A DNA stretch of 64,000 bases. Source: Candidatus Desulfofervidus auxilii. Its GTDB lineage: Bacteria; Desulfobacterota; Desulfofervidia; Desulfofervidales; Desulfofervidaceae. Made by a program: the position numbers and the translations under genes. The notes below the pieces were generated by a model. It made no database searches. It had not been told where the DNA came from and saw only the letters and a list, made by a program, of their open reading frames with translations. Location of the stretch: contig JAJSZS010000001.1 of assembly GCA_030262725.1 (NCBI GenBank), positions 62,001 to 126,000 on the forward strand, read 5' to 3'. This document shows positions 31,844 through 40,990 of the stretch, in pieces. The first letter of the stretch is position 1; the number at the start of each line of letters is the position of its first letter.

Positions 31844-32644
31844 TTATTCTTCTCTTTCTAAAATAAATTCAGGATTTTCTTCAATCTCTCTTAAAGTTTC
31901 TATTATTTGATCAAATGTTTCATTAAAATCAAAGATATCTCTTTCTCTCTTATGAGGATTGGCATAGGATAAAATTTGATTGTAAAGAAATGGATGAAAT
32001 TTTCCCATTTCCTTAGCCTTTTGTACAATGTCTTTTAAAATTTGATTTGCTTCTAAAATTTTTTCTGCCCTTTTATTCCTTTCTCTAAATGCTTCTTTTA
32101 GTGGTAAGTCCAAGAATAAATCACATTTTTTTAAAATACTTTCAAAAGAAGAACCAGCAAGTTTTTCTGTATTTTTATAGGCAATACCTAAAGTAACATA
32201 ATAGCCTTGTTCAATGGCATCAATTATTTCTGGATCATTTTCTGCCATTTCAGGTTCTTTTTGTAAAATTTCTTCATAAACTTGAAGAGCAACATAGGAT
32301 TTTTCTCTAATATTAAGTTCCTTTTCAATATTAAAATTCATCATCAATTTTGCCATCTTTTTTGGAACAATAATAGCTGGTATTTTTTCAAGTTCTAATT
32401 CTTTTGCTGCTAAAAATCTATGTTGTCCGTCAATGATTACATATTTTCCTTTTTTATCTCCCTCAACTACCATAATCGGGACAGTGAATCCAATCTTTCT
32501 TAAAGATTGTAAAAGGTGTTTTACATGATATTGAGATGGCTTTCTTTGATGAGAAATAACTTCAAGAGAATCTAATGGAAGGAGGGTAAAAATAAACCTT
32601 TCCCCCTTAAGTGGCTCTTTATATTCAAACTTTTTCTCTGACAT
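31844..32644 (-). CDS. ParB/Srx-like N-terminal-domain protein
   Basis: The N-terminal third of this 266-residue product resembles the ParB/sulfiredoxin-like fold: HVKHLLQSLRKIGFTVPIMV and the hallmark VIDGQHRFLAAKELELEKIPA (G-x-H-R). Members of this superfamily bind or hydrolyse CTP/ATP or cut DNA. The C-terminal part is helical and unassigned. There is no ParA partner and no parS-like repeat nearby, so a chromosome-partition role is unlikely. It lies beside a HEPN/MNT pair but seems to have its own promoter. Confidence 0.75.
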   Translation of the reverse strand: MSEKKFEYKEPLKGERFIFTLLPLDSLEVISHQRKPSQYHVKHLLQSLRKIGFTVPIMVVEGDKKGKYVIIDGQHRFLAAKELELEKIPAIIVPKKMAKLMMNFNIEKELNIREKSYVALQVYEEILQKEPEMAENDPEIIDAIEQGYYVTLGIAYKNTEKLAGSSFESILKKCDLFLDLPLKEAFRERNKRAEKILEANQILKDIVQKAKEMGKFHPFLYNQILSYANPHKRERDIFDFNETFDQIIETLREIEENPEFILEREE

Positions 32645-32650
32645 ATTTAT

Positions 32651-32678
32651 ATGTTAATCATTTTTATCTTACAGACAA
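32651..32678 (-). promoter_or_regulatory. Possible promoter for the ParB-like gene
   Basis: Minus strand: TTGTCT (32678-32673), a 16-base spacer, TAACAT (32656-32651), then six bases and ATG at 32644. The spacer is one short of optimum. Confidence 0.4.
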
Positions 32679-32691
32679 GAATATTTGAGAA

Positions 32692-33108
32692 TTAATCTTT
32701 TATCTTGATAATTTTTGAGGCAACTTCAACTATTTTTTTAGCCCCTTCAATGGCTCTTAATGCATCTTCTTTTGTATATTCTTCAGTAGGTATAAAATCA
32801 ATATCACCATAAAAGGAAAGCTCTCTTTCTTTTCTTAACCATTTTGAAATTTGAGCAAGCTCTGAAAGAATAGGTTGTATTTCTTTAGGAAACTTCTCTT
32901 TATTATCAAGGATTATCATTCCAACATCATGCCATTTAGGAGGATCTATTCCAACTTGTCTTAACATTGCTTTTTGTGCCAATTCAACGATTTCTTGTGC
33001 TTCTCTAATTACATCTGAATAATCTTCCTCTTCTAAAAGCACCTGAAGTATTTTTAATCTTTTTTGAGCCTTTATTAAATAGCTTTGAGCTAAACTTACA
33101 TTGGTCAT
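32692..33108 (-). CDS. HEPN-domain protein
   Basis: The 138-residue all-helical product matches the HEPN domain: IREAQEIVELAQKAML, then KWHDVG and the C-terminal ALRAIEGAKKIVEVASKII. HEPN proteins are often RNases paired with minimal nucleotidyltransferases. The usual R-x(4-6)-H ribonuclease motif is not evident: the nearest Arg-His pair (RQVGIDPPKWH) has nine residues between. Its start overlaps the stop of the MNT gene by four bases. Confidence 0.85.
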   Translation of the reverse strand: MTNVSLAQSYLIKAQKRLKILQVLLEEEDYSDVIREAQEIVELAQKAMLRQVGIDPPKWHDVGMIILDNKEKFPKEIQPILSELAQISKWLRKERELSFYGDIDFIPTEEYTKEDALRAIEGAKKIVEVASKIIKIKD

Positions 33109-33602
33109 ATATCTATTATATCGCCTACTTTATAATCTGGTTTTAATACCCAATACCATGCATTGCCTTTAAAAATGCGTTTTGCTCCAATTTTTTTAAG
33201 CTTTTCTTTTAAAGAAAAAAGAAAATTTTTAAAAAAATCATCTTTATCATAAAGTATTTTTGCATCAAAAACCATGTCCAAAAAAAGCCAACTGCCTCTT
33301 AAAACTTCTTCCTTTGTTTTAAAAATAGGCGAAAAATAAGGATATACACCTTTTTTATACAATGCCTTTAATTCAAATTCTAATTTTCTTTCTATATTTT
33401 TCTCAAATTCTTCTACTCTTTTCACTCTACCTTTAGGCAATTTTTCAGCTACAATCAAAATATCAATATCAGAGTCTGGTCTAAAACTATCCCTTGCCAC
33501 AGAACCAAATATAACAAAACTAACAAGCCTATTTTGATAATATACTTTAGAAAGTTCTAAAGCTTTTTTAACTAAATCCTGATATATCTTCTTATAAGAC
33601 AT
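33105..33602 (-). CDS. Minimal nucleotidyltransferase (MNT) domain protein
   Basis: The 165-residue product has the polymerase-beta type nucleotidyltransferase signature G-S-x-A-R-x(6)-S-D-I-D-I (FGSVARDSFRPDSDIDILIV) at about residues 31-50. It is the expected partner of HEPN proteins in type VII-like toxin-antitoxin modules, in which the MNT protein adenylylates the HEPN toxin. It is the first gene of the pair. Confidence 0.9.
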   Translation of the reverse strand: MSYKKIYQDLVKKALELSKVYYQNRLVSFVIFGSVARDSFRPDSDIDILIVAEKLPKGRVKRVEEFEKNIERKLEFELKALYKKGVYPYFSPIFKTKEEVLRGSWLFLDMVFDAKILYDKDDFFKNFLFSLKEKLKKIGAKRIFKGNAWYWVLKPDYKVGDIIDI

Positions 33603-33609
33603 TTACACC

Positions 33610-33638
33610 CTTATAACATTTACTTTTAAAGGATGCAA
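33610..33638 (-). promoter_or_regulatory. Promoter, predicted leaderless, for the MNT-HEPN pair
   Basis: Minus strand: TTGCAT (33638-33633), a 17-base spacer, TGT then TATAAG (33615-33610, extended -10), then seven bases and ATG at 33602. Confidence 0.55.
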
Positions 33639-33640
33639 AT

Positions 33641-33674
33641 AAAAAAGCCCCTGAGATATTATCTCAGGGGCTTT
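33641..33674 (-). terminator. Rho-independent terminator of the porin gene
   Basis: The stem GCCCCTGAGA(TA) pairs with (TA)TCTCAGGGGC at 33647-33671. Read on the minus strand it is followed by six T. It is 16 bases past the porin stop. Confidence 0.9.
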
Positions 33675-33689
33675 AAAATCAAATTTTAA

Positions 33690-35096
33690 CTAGAAGTTAA
33701 TTTGGATCGCATTAATTAAAGCAACAGCATCAGAAGCTTTTGCAACTTTATTACCATCAGCATCATATGCATCATAATAATCACCTACTTGGAGGTAACC
33801 AAATTCAAGATGATAATGGAGATTGTCAGTAATCTTATAAGATGCAACTACATCCCATTCAAATCCAATGTCATCTGCACCATTGATATAATTTCCATTT
33901 GCATCTAACCGATCCACAGCAGCCCAGATATAACCAAAGGCAGTAGAGACTTCTAGATTTTCAATTGGCTCAGCACTAGCAAAGAGCTTAAAGAAATAGC
34001 AGTTTGAGAGCTCATGATGGGTAATTTCATGTTCTGTGTTACCATCCCAATAATTAACACCATCTGGTGCCATAAGCTGTGGACCAATGGGAAGGTGTCC
34101 ATAGATTACAAAAGGTGAATACCAGTAGGAGGTATGAAAACCACTTTTTTCAGTTTCTTTAGGAGTTTCACCAGAAAGATAAGCAAATTCAAGACCTACT
34201 TTAGCAAGATCCAAATCATAGCTTAAGTCACAAGCTACTGCATAGGCATCTACATCTGCATGTTCTTCATATCCAGTTCCATTTTCCCTAATGTGACCCC
34301 ACATATAAACAAATTCAACATTTGCAATAAGTTTCTCAAGGGCTACAATTTTTAAAGCATTGCTAATGAAATACTCATCTCCACCATTTCCACTATATAC
34401 CCTTGCACCAAAATAGGGTGAATATGTAATTGTAGCAATGTCTAAAGGTAATTCTACACTACCAAATATAGAGTATTCATTAAGGTCATCCTTATCTAAA
34501 AGAATATCGTCTTCCTCCCACTTTTCAAAACCAACACCTACAAAAAATTTTGGTTGCCGATATACATACTGAATCCTATTCTCATTCATGGACTTAATCA
34601 ATCCTTTGCCCCAAAATGTCCATTGACGACCTACCTTAAATTCACCACCTAAAATAGGCTCAATATAAGTGAAATAAGCACGCTGAAAAACAATGTGGTC
34701 GCCTCCTCTATCCTCCGCTTCACCATTTTCTATATTACCCCAATGATTACCAAACACACCATCATAGCTGTCTTGATGTGTTAATGGATTTGCAGCCATA
34801 CTGCCATTATAACCTAGTCCTGTATCAGCCTGTGCAAAGAAAGAAAGATTATCACTAATCTTTGCACTTAATTCAAGACGCAATCTATTGTCCCAAAAGG
34901 TCATCGCATCGTCATATGTTGCCTTTTGCCATCTATGATGGGCTTTGTCATATTCATACCGCTTACTTGTCCCACCATAATCATAATAAGTGCCTCTGAT
35001 TCTATAACTACCACTGATGTTTACATCAGCTAGTGCTGGCATCACTAACCCAATTGCCAGCACTAAAGTTAACAAACCTAAAAACCACTTTCTCAT
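33690..35096 (-). CDS. Outer-membrane porin-like beta-barrel
   Basis: The 468-residue product has a signal peptide (MRKWFLGLLTLVLAIGLVMPALA). Many amphipathic strands follow, and the C-terminus ends in Phe (NAIQINF). The content of aromatic, Asp and Gly residues and the segments GSYRIRGTYYDYGG and FKVGRQWTFWGKGLIK recall porins or alginate-export-like barrels. The substrate is unknown. It is monocistronic, with its own strong promoter and terminator and a GGAGGGGG Shine-Dalgarno, as for an abundant protein. Confidence 0.88.
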   Translation of the reverse strand: MRKWFLGLLTLVLAIGLVMPALADVNISGSYRIRGTYYDYGGTSKRYEYDKAHHRWQKATYDDAMTFWDNRLRLELSAKISDNLSFFAQADTGLGYNGSMAANPLTHQDSYDGVFGNHWGNIENGEAEDRGGDHIVFQRAYFTYIEPILGGEFKVGRQWTFWGKGLIKSMNENRIQYVYRQPKFFVGVGFEKWEEDDILLDKDDLNEYSIFGSVELPLDIATITYSPYFGARVYSGNGGDEYFISNALKIVALEKLIANVEFVYMWGHIRENGTGYEEHADVDAYAVACDLSYDLDLAKVGLEFAYLSGETPKETEKSGFHTSYWYSPFVIYGHLPIGPQLMAPDGVNYWDGNTEHEITHHELSNCYFFKLFASAEPIENLEVSTAFGYIWAAVDRLDANGNYINGADDIGFEWDVVASYKITDNLHYHLEFGYLQVGDYYDAYDADGNKVAKASDAVALINAIQINF

Positions 35097-35181
35097 TTTC
35101 CCCCTCCTCTAAAGAATTTTTAAATTTTTAATTCTTTTTTTACCTTTTCCATCTCACCTCCTTTCTTTACAAATCATCGCT

Positions 35182-35210
35182 TAATTAGCATTAATAGAAA
35201 AATTTGTCAA
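35182..35210 (-). promoter_or_regulatory. Strong sigma70-type promoter of the porin gene
   Basis: Minus strand: TTGACA (35210-35205), a 17-base spacer ending in TGC, and TAATTA (35187-35182), an extended -10. It leaves a leader of about 80 bases before the porin start. Confidence 0.65.
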
Positions 35211-35218
35211 GAAAATTT

Positions 35219-35860
35219 TTACTTTCTATAAAAAATATTTAAAGAAATATTTTTTAATTTACTTTCTTCCACACCTTTTAAAGGGATTACCATTGCTTTG
35301 ATTACCTGTGAGAAGAATTTACGCAAAAATGGATTTAAAGGAATAGATATACCATTTACAAGAAGTCTTATATCTTCTTTTTTGGATTTTTTTAAAAAGG
35401 TTTCTTCTATAAAGTCAGTAATAGCTTTTATATTTTCTAAATTAAATTGAGGAATGTTGAATTCTAATGGTTCATCTGTCACTAAAGCAATGACACCTTT
35501 TGCACAAAACAATTTGTATCCTTTCCTATGTACTTCTATTTTAGGAAACTTACTAGTTTTTAACCCTTCAATCAAAACAATATCTACATCATTTAAAAGT
35601 CTATAAGCTTCCTCAATAATAGAATCTTTTAAATTTTTTATTAAAACAATTTTTTCTTCTGAAGCAAGGATAACAGTATCTGTGCCTATTTGAGTATATC
35701 GCCAAGAGTCTTTGCCCTCTTTATCCAAAGAAAAACCTTTAGCTGCATGTTTTAATACGCCTACTTTATAACCTCTTTGTTTTAAATTTACTACTAATTT
35801 TTCTATAATAGTAGTTTTACCTACACCATTAGGTCCAATAAAACAGACAAAAGGCACCAT
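35219..35860 (-). CDS. mobB: Molybdopterin-guanine dinucleotide biosynthesis protein B
   Basis: A 213-residue GTP-binding adapter for molybdenum/tungsten cofactor maturation. Walker A is GPNGVGKTT, followed by GVLKHAAKGF and the MobB segment VLIEGLKTSKFPKIEV. An AAGGAGGT Shine-Dalgarno precedes the ATG. It is divergent from mobA and the formate dehydrogenase genes, fitting a cofactor supply role. Confidence 0.93.
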   Translation of the reverse strand: MVPFVCFIGPNGVGKTTIIEKLVVNLKQRGYKVGVLKHAAKGFSLDKEGKDSWRYTQIGTDTVILASEEKIVLIKNLKDSIIEEAYRLLNDVDIVLIEGLKTSKFPKIEVHRKGYKLFCAKGVIALVTDEPLEFNIPQFNLENIKAITDFIEETFLKKSKKEDIRLLVNGISIPLNPFLRKFFSQVIKAMVIPLKGVEESKLKNISLNIFYRK

Positions 35861-35894
35861 TTTTTACCTCCTTCTTTTAGTACATGATGTCTGA

Positions 35895-35923
35895 TTGTCT
35901 GTCAATTAATTCTATGTTAAACT
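35895..35923 (+). promoter_or_regulatory. Promoter, predicted leaderless, for mobA-fdhA-fdhB-fdhE
   Basis: TTGTCT at 35895-35900, a 17-base spacer ending in TGT, and TAAACT at 35918-35923 (extended -10). The ATG at 35929 is five bases later. Confidence 0.45.
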
Positions 35924-35928
35924 TGGAC

Positions 35929-36543
35929 ATGACAAGTATTATTTTAAGTGGTGGGAAAGGTTCACGTTTTGGTTCTCATAAAGGACTTATAAAAATTGGT
36001 GGTATTCCTATTATTGAAAGAATCTTAAAAATACTAAATCAATTTAGCAAAGAAATTATTATTGTTACAAATGAACCTTTACTTTATTCTTATCTTGAAG
36101 TAAGGATTGTAGTGGATATTATTCCATTTAAAGGCCCATTAGGAGGTATTTATACAGGTCTTTTTTATACTAATTTTTTTCCTGCTTTTATTGTTGCTTC
36201 TGATATGCCTTTTATATCTAAAGAAGTTGTTTCTTATCTTATTTCTCAATGGGAGGAAAATTTAGATATTTTAATACCTGCTGATGATAAAGGCTATCAT
36301 CCTCTTTTTGCCCTTTATGGAAAAAGATGTCAGGATATTTTTAAGCAAAAATTGTTAAAAGATAATTTAAGTGTTCATAAGGCAATTAAATATTTAAAGA
36401 AAAAGGTAATTCCCATTTCTGTTCTCAATCAAATAGACCCTACTGGTAAATCTTTTTTTAATTTAAATACTCCTGAAGATTTAAAAATAGCAGAGTTATT
36501 TGAGGAGGAAAAATATGGAATTGAATCGAAGAGAATTTATTAA
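35929..36543 (+). CDS. mobA: Molybdenum cofactor guanylyltransferase MobA
   Basis: Attaches GMP to molybdopterin, making the MGD cofactor that formate dehydrogenase needs. The 204-residue product begins MTSIILSGGKGSRFG, with the nucleotide-binding G-G-x-G-S-R-x-G-x-x-K. The segments PFKGPLGGIYTGL and ASDMPFIS follow, and it ends in NLNTPEDL. Upstream ATGs at 35884 and 35914 fall within the probable promoter. Its end overlaps the fdhA start by 29 bases. Confidence 0.93.
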   Translation: MTSIILSGGKGSRFGSHKGLIKIGGIPIIERILKILNQFSKEIIIVTNEPLLYSYLEVRIVVDIIPFKGPLGGIYTGLFYTNFFPAFIVASDMPFISKEVVSYLISQWEENLDILIPADDKGYHPLFALYGKRCQDIFKQKLLKDNLSVHKAIKYLKKKVIPISVLNQIDPTGKSFFNLNTPEDLKIAELFEEEKYGIESKRIY

Positions 36544-39538
36544 ACTTTCAGGGGCAGCAATAGCTAGTATAGCTTTAGGTAATCTTGGTTTTAATTTAAG
36601 AGAAGCCTATAGTCATTCACAGGTATTAAAAATTAGAATGGCTAAAGAGACAACTACAATTTGTCCTTATTGTGCTGTAGGATGTGGTATTATCTGCCAT
36701 ACAGATTTGGTTACTAAAAAGGTAATTAATACAGAAGGTGACCCAGACCATCCTATTAATGAAGGAGCACTTTGTGCAAAAGGAGCAGCTCTTTTCCAAT
36801 TAATTAATAATCCCAATAGGATAACTAAACCACTTTATCGTGCTCCTTATAGTGATAAATGGCAAGAAGTGACCTGGGAATGGGCATTAGAAAAGATTGC
36901 TAGGTGTGTGAAAGAAACAAGAGATAGATTTTTTATTATAAAAAATGAAAAAGGACAAATAGTAAATCGAATTGAAGCTATTGCCCATGTTGGTAGTGCT
37001 GCATTAGATAATGAGGAATGCTGGCTTATTCAAGCTATGATGCGTGCTTTAGGTTTAGTTTATATCGAACATCAAGCACGTATCTGACACAGTGCTACTG
37101 TAGCGGCTCTGGCAGAGTCGTTTGGACGTGGTGCAATGACAAATCATTGGATTGATATTAAAAATGCTGATGTAATTCTTATTATGGGAAGTAATCCGGC
37201 TGAAAATCACCCCATTTCTTTTAAATGGATAATGGAGGCTAAAAAGAATGGTGCAATTGTTATTCATGTAGATCCAAGATTTACTAGAACCTCTTCCAAA
37301 GCAGATTTTTGGACATATCTTCGTCCTGGCACAGATATCGCTTTTTTAGGTGGTATGATTAATTTCATTATTGAAAATGAAAAATATTTTAAAGAATATA
37401 TAAAAGAATATACCAATGCCTGTTTTATTGTAAATGAGAAGTATGATTTTAATGATGGTCTATTTGCTGGCTATGACCCAAAGACTAAAACATATGATAA
37501 ATCATACTGGGCTTTTGAAAAGGATTATAGAGGCGTCCCTAAAAGGGATAGAAGTTTGAGACATCCTAGATGTGTTTTTCAACTCCTCAAAAAACATTTT
37601 TCCCGTTATACTTTAGATAAAGTTTCTTCTATTACTGGTACTCCTAAAGAAGATTTAAAAAAAGTTTATGAAATTTATGCCTCTACTGGAAAGAGAGATA
37701 AGGCTGGAACAATTATGTATGCTATGGGTTTGACACAACATACTACTGGTGTTCAGACTGTTAGAGCAATAGCAATTATTCAACTACTTTTAGGCAATAT
37801 TGGTATAGCAGGTGGTGGTGTTAATGCATTGCGTGGCGAATCTAATGTACAAGGTTCAACTGATCACAGCATACTTTATCATATTTGGCCTGGTTATCTT
37901 AAGGCAGCTCGTGCCTCTTTGCAAACATTAGAGGCATATAACAAAAAGTTTACTCCAAAAAGCAATGATCCAATGAGTGCCAATTGGTGGCAAAATTATC
38001 CTAAATATAGTATTAGCTTACTTAAAGCCATTTTTGGAGAAAAAGCAAATAAAGATAATGATTTTGGTTATAATTGGTTACCAAAATTAGATGATAATAA
38101 AGATTATTCTTGGTTAACTCTATTTAATGAGATGTATAAAGGTAAAATTAAAGGTTTTTTTGCTTGGGGACAAAATCCTGCCTGTAGTGGTGCTAATGCC
38201 AATAAGAATAGAAAAGCTTTAGCAAATTTAGATTGGTTAGTTAATGTTAATATATTTGAAAATGAAACAGGTTCTTTTTGGAAAGGGCCAGGGATGAATC
38301 CAAAGGATATTAAGACAGAGGTTTTCTTTTTACCTTGTGCTGTTTCAGCGGAAAAGGAAGGTAGTGTCACTAACAGTGGTCGCTTAATGCAATGGAGATA
38401 TAGAGCAGTTGAACCTCCATGTGGAGTAAAAACAGATGGTGAAATTATTGTTGAGCTTATGAAAAAAATACGTGAGCTTTATAATAAAGAAGGTGGAGTA
38501 TTTCCAGAGCCTATTTTAAATCTCAATTGGCCTAATAAATATGATCCACATTGGGTAGCTAAATTGATTAATGGTTATTTTACAAAAGATATTACAATAA
38601 AAGGAAAAAAATTTAGAAATGGTGAATTAATACCAGATTTTACATACCTTCAGGCAGATGGTTCTACTTGTTCAGGTAATTGGCTTTATTGTGGTAGCTA
38701 TACAGAAAAAGGTAACATGGCAGCTAGAAGAGATAGAACTCAAACAGAAATGCAGAAAAGAATTGGACTTTTTCCTAATTGGGCATGGTGTTGGCCAGTT
38801 AATAGGCGCATCCTTTATAATCGTGCTTCAGTAGATAAAAAAGGGCAACCTTGGAATCCAGTCAAAGCAGTAATTAAATGGACAGGTGAAAAATGGATTG
38901 GAGATGTGCCAGATGGTGAATGGCCACCTCTTTCTTATGGTAAGAAATCCCGTTATCCATTTATTATGAAGATAGAAGGTCATGCCCATATCTTTGGCAT
39001 TGATTTAATAGATGGCCCATTTCCAGAATATTATGAACCATTAGAGTGTCCCATTGAGAAAAATATTATGTCATCTCAAAGAATAAATCCTACTATTAAA
39101 CTTTATCAAACCAATCTTGATAAATTCTGTACTTGTAATTTGAAATATCCTTTTGTTGCTACTACATATCGTATAACTGAGCATTGGCAAACAGGTGTTT
39201 TAACTAGATGGCAGCCTTGGCTTTTAGAGACACATCCACAACAATTTGTAGAAATAAGTGAAGAATTGGCAAAACTAAGAGGGATTAAAAATGGTGATAA
39301 AGTAATTGTTGAATCAGTAAGAGGAAAAATAGAAGCAGTTGCTATTGTAACAAAAAGATTACGTCCATTTAAAATTGCCGATAGAATTATACATGTAGTG
39401 GGATTGCCTTGGTGTTTTGGTTGGTTAGTGCCTAAAGATGCTGGTGATAGCTCAAATATATTAACACCAAGTGTTGGTGATCCAAATACACTCATTCCAG
39501 AAACAAAAGCGTTTATGGTTGATGTGAGAAAGGTATAA
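36515..39538 (+). CDS. fdhA: Formate dehydrogenase catalytic subunit, selenoprotein (TGA = Sec)
   Basis: A molybdenum or tungsten bis-MGD enzyme oxidising formate, 1007 residues when the in-frame TGA at 37085-37087 is read as selenocysteine (residue 191). The ATG at 36515 follows TTGAGGAGGAAAAAT. A twin-arginine signal (NRREFIKLSG) implies periplasmic export with its partner. The [4Fe-4S] motif CPYCAVGC...C is at about 51-85. The residues around the TGA (EHQARI, then HSATVAALAESFGRG) match the FdnG-type active site. Both halves lie in one frame and a hairpin follows the TGA. It would otherwise be mis-annotated as two proteins. Confidence 0.96.
37104..37120 (+). promoter_or_regulatory. Bacterial SECIS-like hairpin
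   Basis: CGGCTCT, loop GGC, AGAGTCG: seven pairs including one G-U, beginning 16 bases after the TGA. Its loop has a GG start and lies about 23 bases past the codon, which fits the known bacterial SECIS geometry for SelB recruitment. Confidence 0.75.
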
Positions 39539-39549
39539 AGGAGAAAAGG

Positions 39550-40239
39550 ATGGGGAAGGCATTTTTTATAGACACAAGTAAATGTATAGCCTGTAGAGGC
39601 TGCCAGATTGCCTGTAAAGAGTGGCATGGATTGCCTGCTACAAAAACAGAACAATGGGGAAGCTATCAAAATCCAAAAGACTTAAACTTTTATACATATA
39701 AATTGGTGCGTTTTAGCGAGTATGAAAAAAATGGCAAACCAGTATGGTATTTTTTCCCAGACCAATGTCGGCATTGTATTGATCCACCATGTAAAAATAT
39801 TGCGGATAGTTATGTAAAAGGGGCTGTTGTTATAGATAATGAAACTGGAGCAGTTATTTATAATTTAGAATTAATAAAAAAGGTGCCTTTTGATGAGATT
39901 AGAGAAGCTTGCCCTTATAATATACCTCGTCAAGACAAAAAGACAGGTATGATTTCAAAGTGTGATATGTGTATTGATCGAATAAAAGCAGGTTTATTAC
40001 CAATGTGTGTAAAGAGCTGTCCTACTGGGGCAATGAATTTTGGAGAAAGAGAAGAAATGTTAGACTTAGCAAAGAAACGGTTAAAAGAATTAAAAAAGGA
40101 TTATCCAAAGGCACAGCTTATTGATATAGATGCTGTTAGAGTAATTTATTTAGTATTAGATGAACCTATGCTTTATCATGAATTTGCTATAGCAAGCTTA
40201 AAAAAGACTTTTTATCAAAATGCAAAAAATTTTAAATAG
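39550..40239 (+). CDS. fdhB: Formate dehydrogenase iron-sulfur subunit
   Basis: The 229-residue electron-transfer subunit has four cysteine clusters: CIACRGCQIAC, CRHCIDPPC, the partial C-P-Y group, and CDMCIDRIK...CVKSCPTGA, giving four [4Fe-4S] centres. It begins 11 bases after fdhA behind AAAGGAGAAAAGG. There is no C-terminal membrane anchor and no gamma (cytochrome b) gene, so the pair resembles the soluble periplasmic FdhAB of sulfate reducers that feed cytochrome c3. Confidence 0.95.
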   Translation: MGKAFFIDTSKCIACRGCQIACKEWHGLPATKTEQWGSYQNPKDLNFYTYKLVRFSEYEKNGKPVWYFFPDQCRHCIDPPCKNIADSYVKGAVVIDNETGAVIYNLELIKKVPFDEIREACPYNIPRQDKKTGMISKCDMCIDRIKAGLLPMCVKSCPTGAMNFGEREEMLDLAKKRLKELKKDYPKAQLIDIDAVRVIYLVLDEPMLYHEFAIASLKKTFYQNAKNFK

Positions 40240-40990
40240 ATTAGAAAATTTAAAAAAGAAGTATCCTATATATAACAATTTTTTTGATTTTTATGGTAAG
40301 ATATTAATAACTCGTAAAAATTTTTCTAAACCTAAAATTGAAAGAAATCTGAAAATAAATGAGGAATTTCCTCTTTTAGAAAATTTTAAAATAGACCTGG
40401 AACATGCTCAAGGGCTTTTTTTTGTTCTTTGTCAAAATTTAAAAGATATTAAAGAGATTAAATCTAAAATAGAAAAAATAGAAAATTATTATTTAAAGCA
40501 TCCTCATGAATTAAAAAAAATTTTTAAAGATTTTTTAAAAAAAGGAATAGATAATTTTTTGTTAAAATTTCTTATCTTTCATAGTTTAAAACCTTCTCTA
40601 GAAGAATGCATGAAAATAGTGAAAGATAAAATAAAAGATATAAACTGGATAAAAGGATGTTGTCCTATATGTGGTCATTATCCATATATGGCTATTTTAA
40701 AAAAAGATGGGAAAAGGTTTGTAAAGTGCGCTTTTTGTAGTTATGAATGGCAAATTGAGCGTATTTTTTGTCCTTTTTGTGGCCAGAAAAATCATGAAAA
40801 AATAAAATATTTTGAGGTGGAAAAAGAGCCAGGTTATAGAGTATATGTATGTGATGAATGTAAGCGATATTTAAAAACTGTGGATGAAACTATGATTGAA
40901 AATGTAGCTGACTTAGAATTGGTGGATGTGGCTACCCTTTACTTGGATGTCCTTGCGAGGGAAAAGGGGTATAAAAACTATTTTAGTTAA
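40220..40990 (+). CDS. fdhE: FdhE-like formate dehydrogenase accessory protein
   Basis: The 256-residue protein has paired C-x-x-C rubredoxin-like motifs in its C-terminal half (CPICGHYP, CAFCSYEW, CPFCG, CDECKRY), as in FdhE, which assists maturation of respiratory formate dehydrogenases. The N-terminal helical half is weakly conserved. It overlaps fdhB by 20 bases. fdhD is not in the window. Confidence 0.9.
   Translation: MQKILNRLENLKKKYPIYNNFFDFYGKILITRKNFSKPKIERNLKINEEFPLLENFKIDLEHAQGLFFVLCQNLKDIKEIKSKIEKIENYYLKHPHELKKIFKDFLKKGIDNFLLKFLIFHSLKPSLEECMKIVKDKIKDINWIKGCCPICGHYPYMAILKKDGKRFVKCAFCSYEWQIERIFCPFCGQKNHEKIKYFEVEKEPGYRVYVCDECKRYLKTVDETMIENVADLELVDVATLYLDVLAREKGYKNYFS

Noticed and set aside
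31844-32644. ParB-like gene as chromosome partition parB
   Set aside because: No parA neighbour and no parS-like sites; the sequence outside the small ParB/Srx core does not resemble chromosomal ParB.
37055-37135. Apparent stop and new gene start inside formate dehydrogenase
   Set aside because: The frame is unbroken apart from the single TGA, and the flanking residues and hairpin support selenocysteine, so it is one gene.
39106-39669. 187-residue minus-strand frame opposite fdhA/fdhB
   Set aside because: It is a mirror of two clearly real genes, and its composition matches no protein family.
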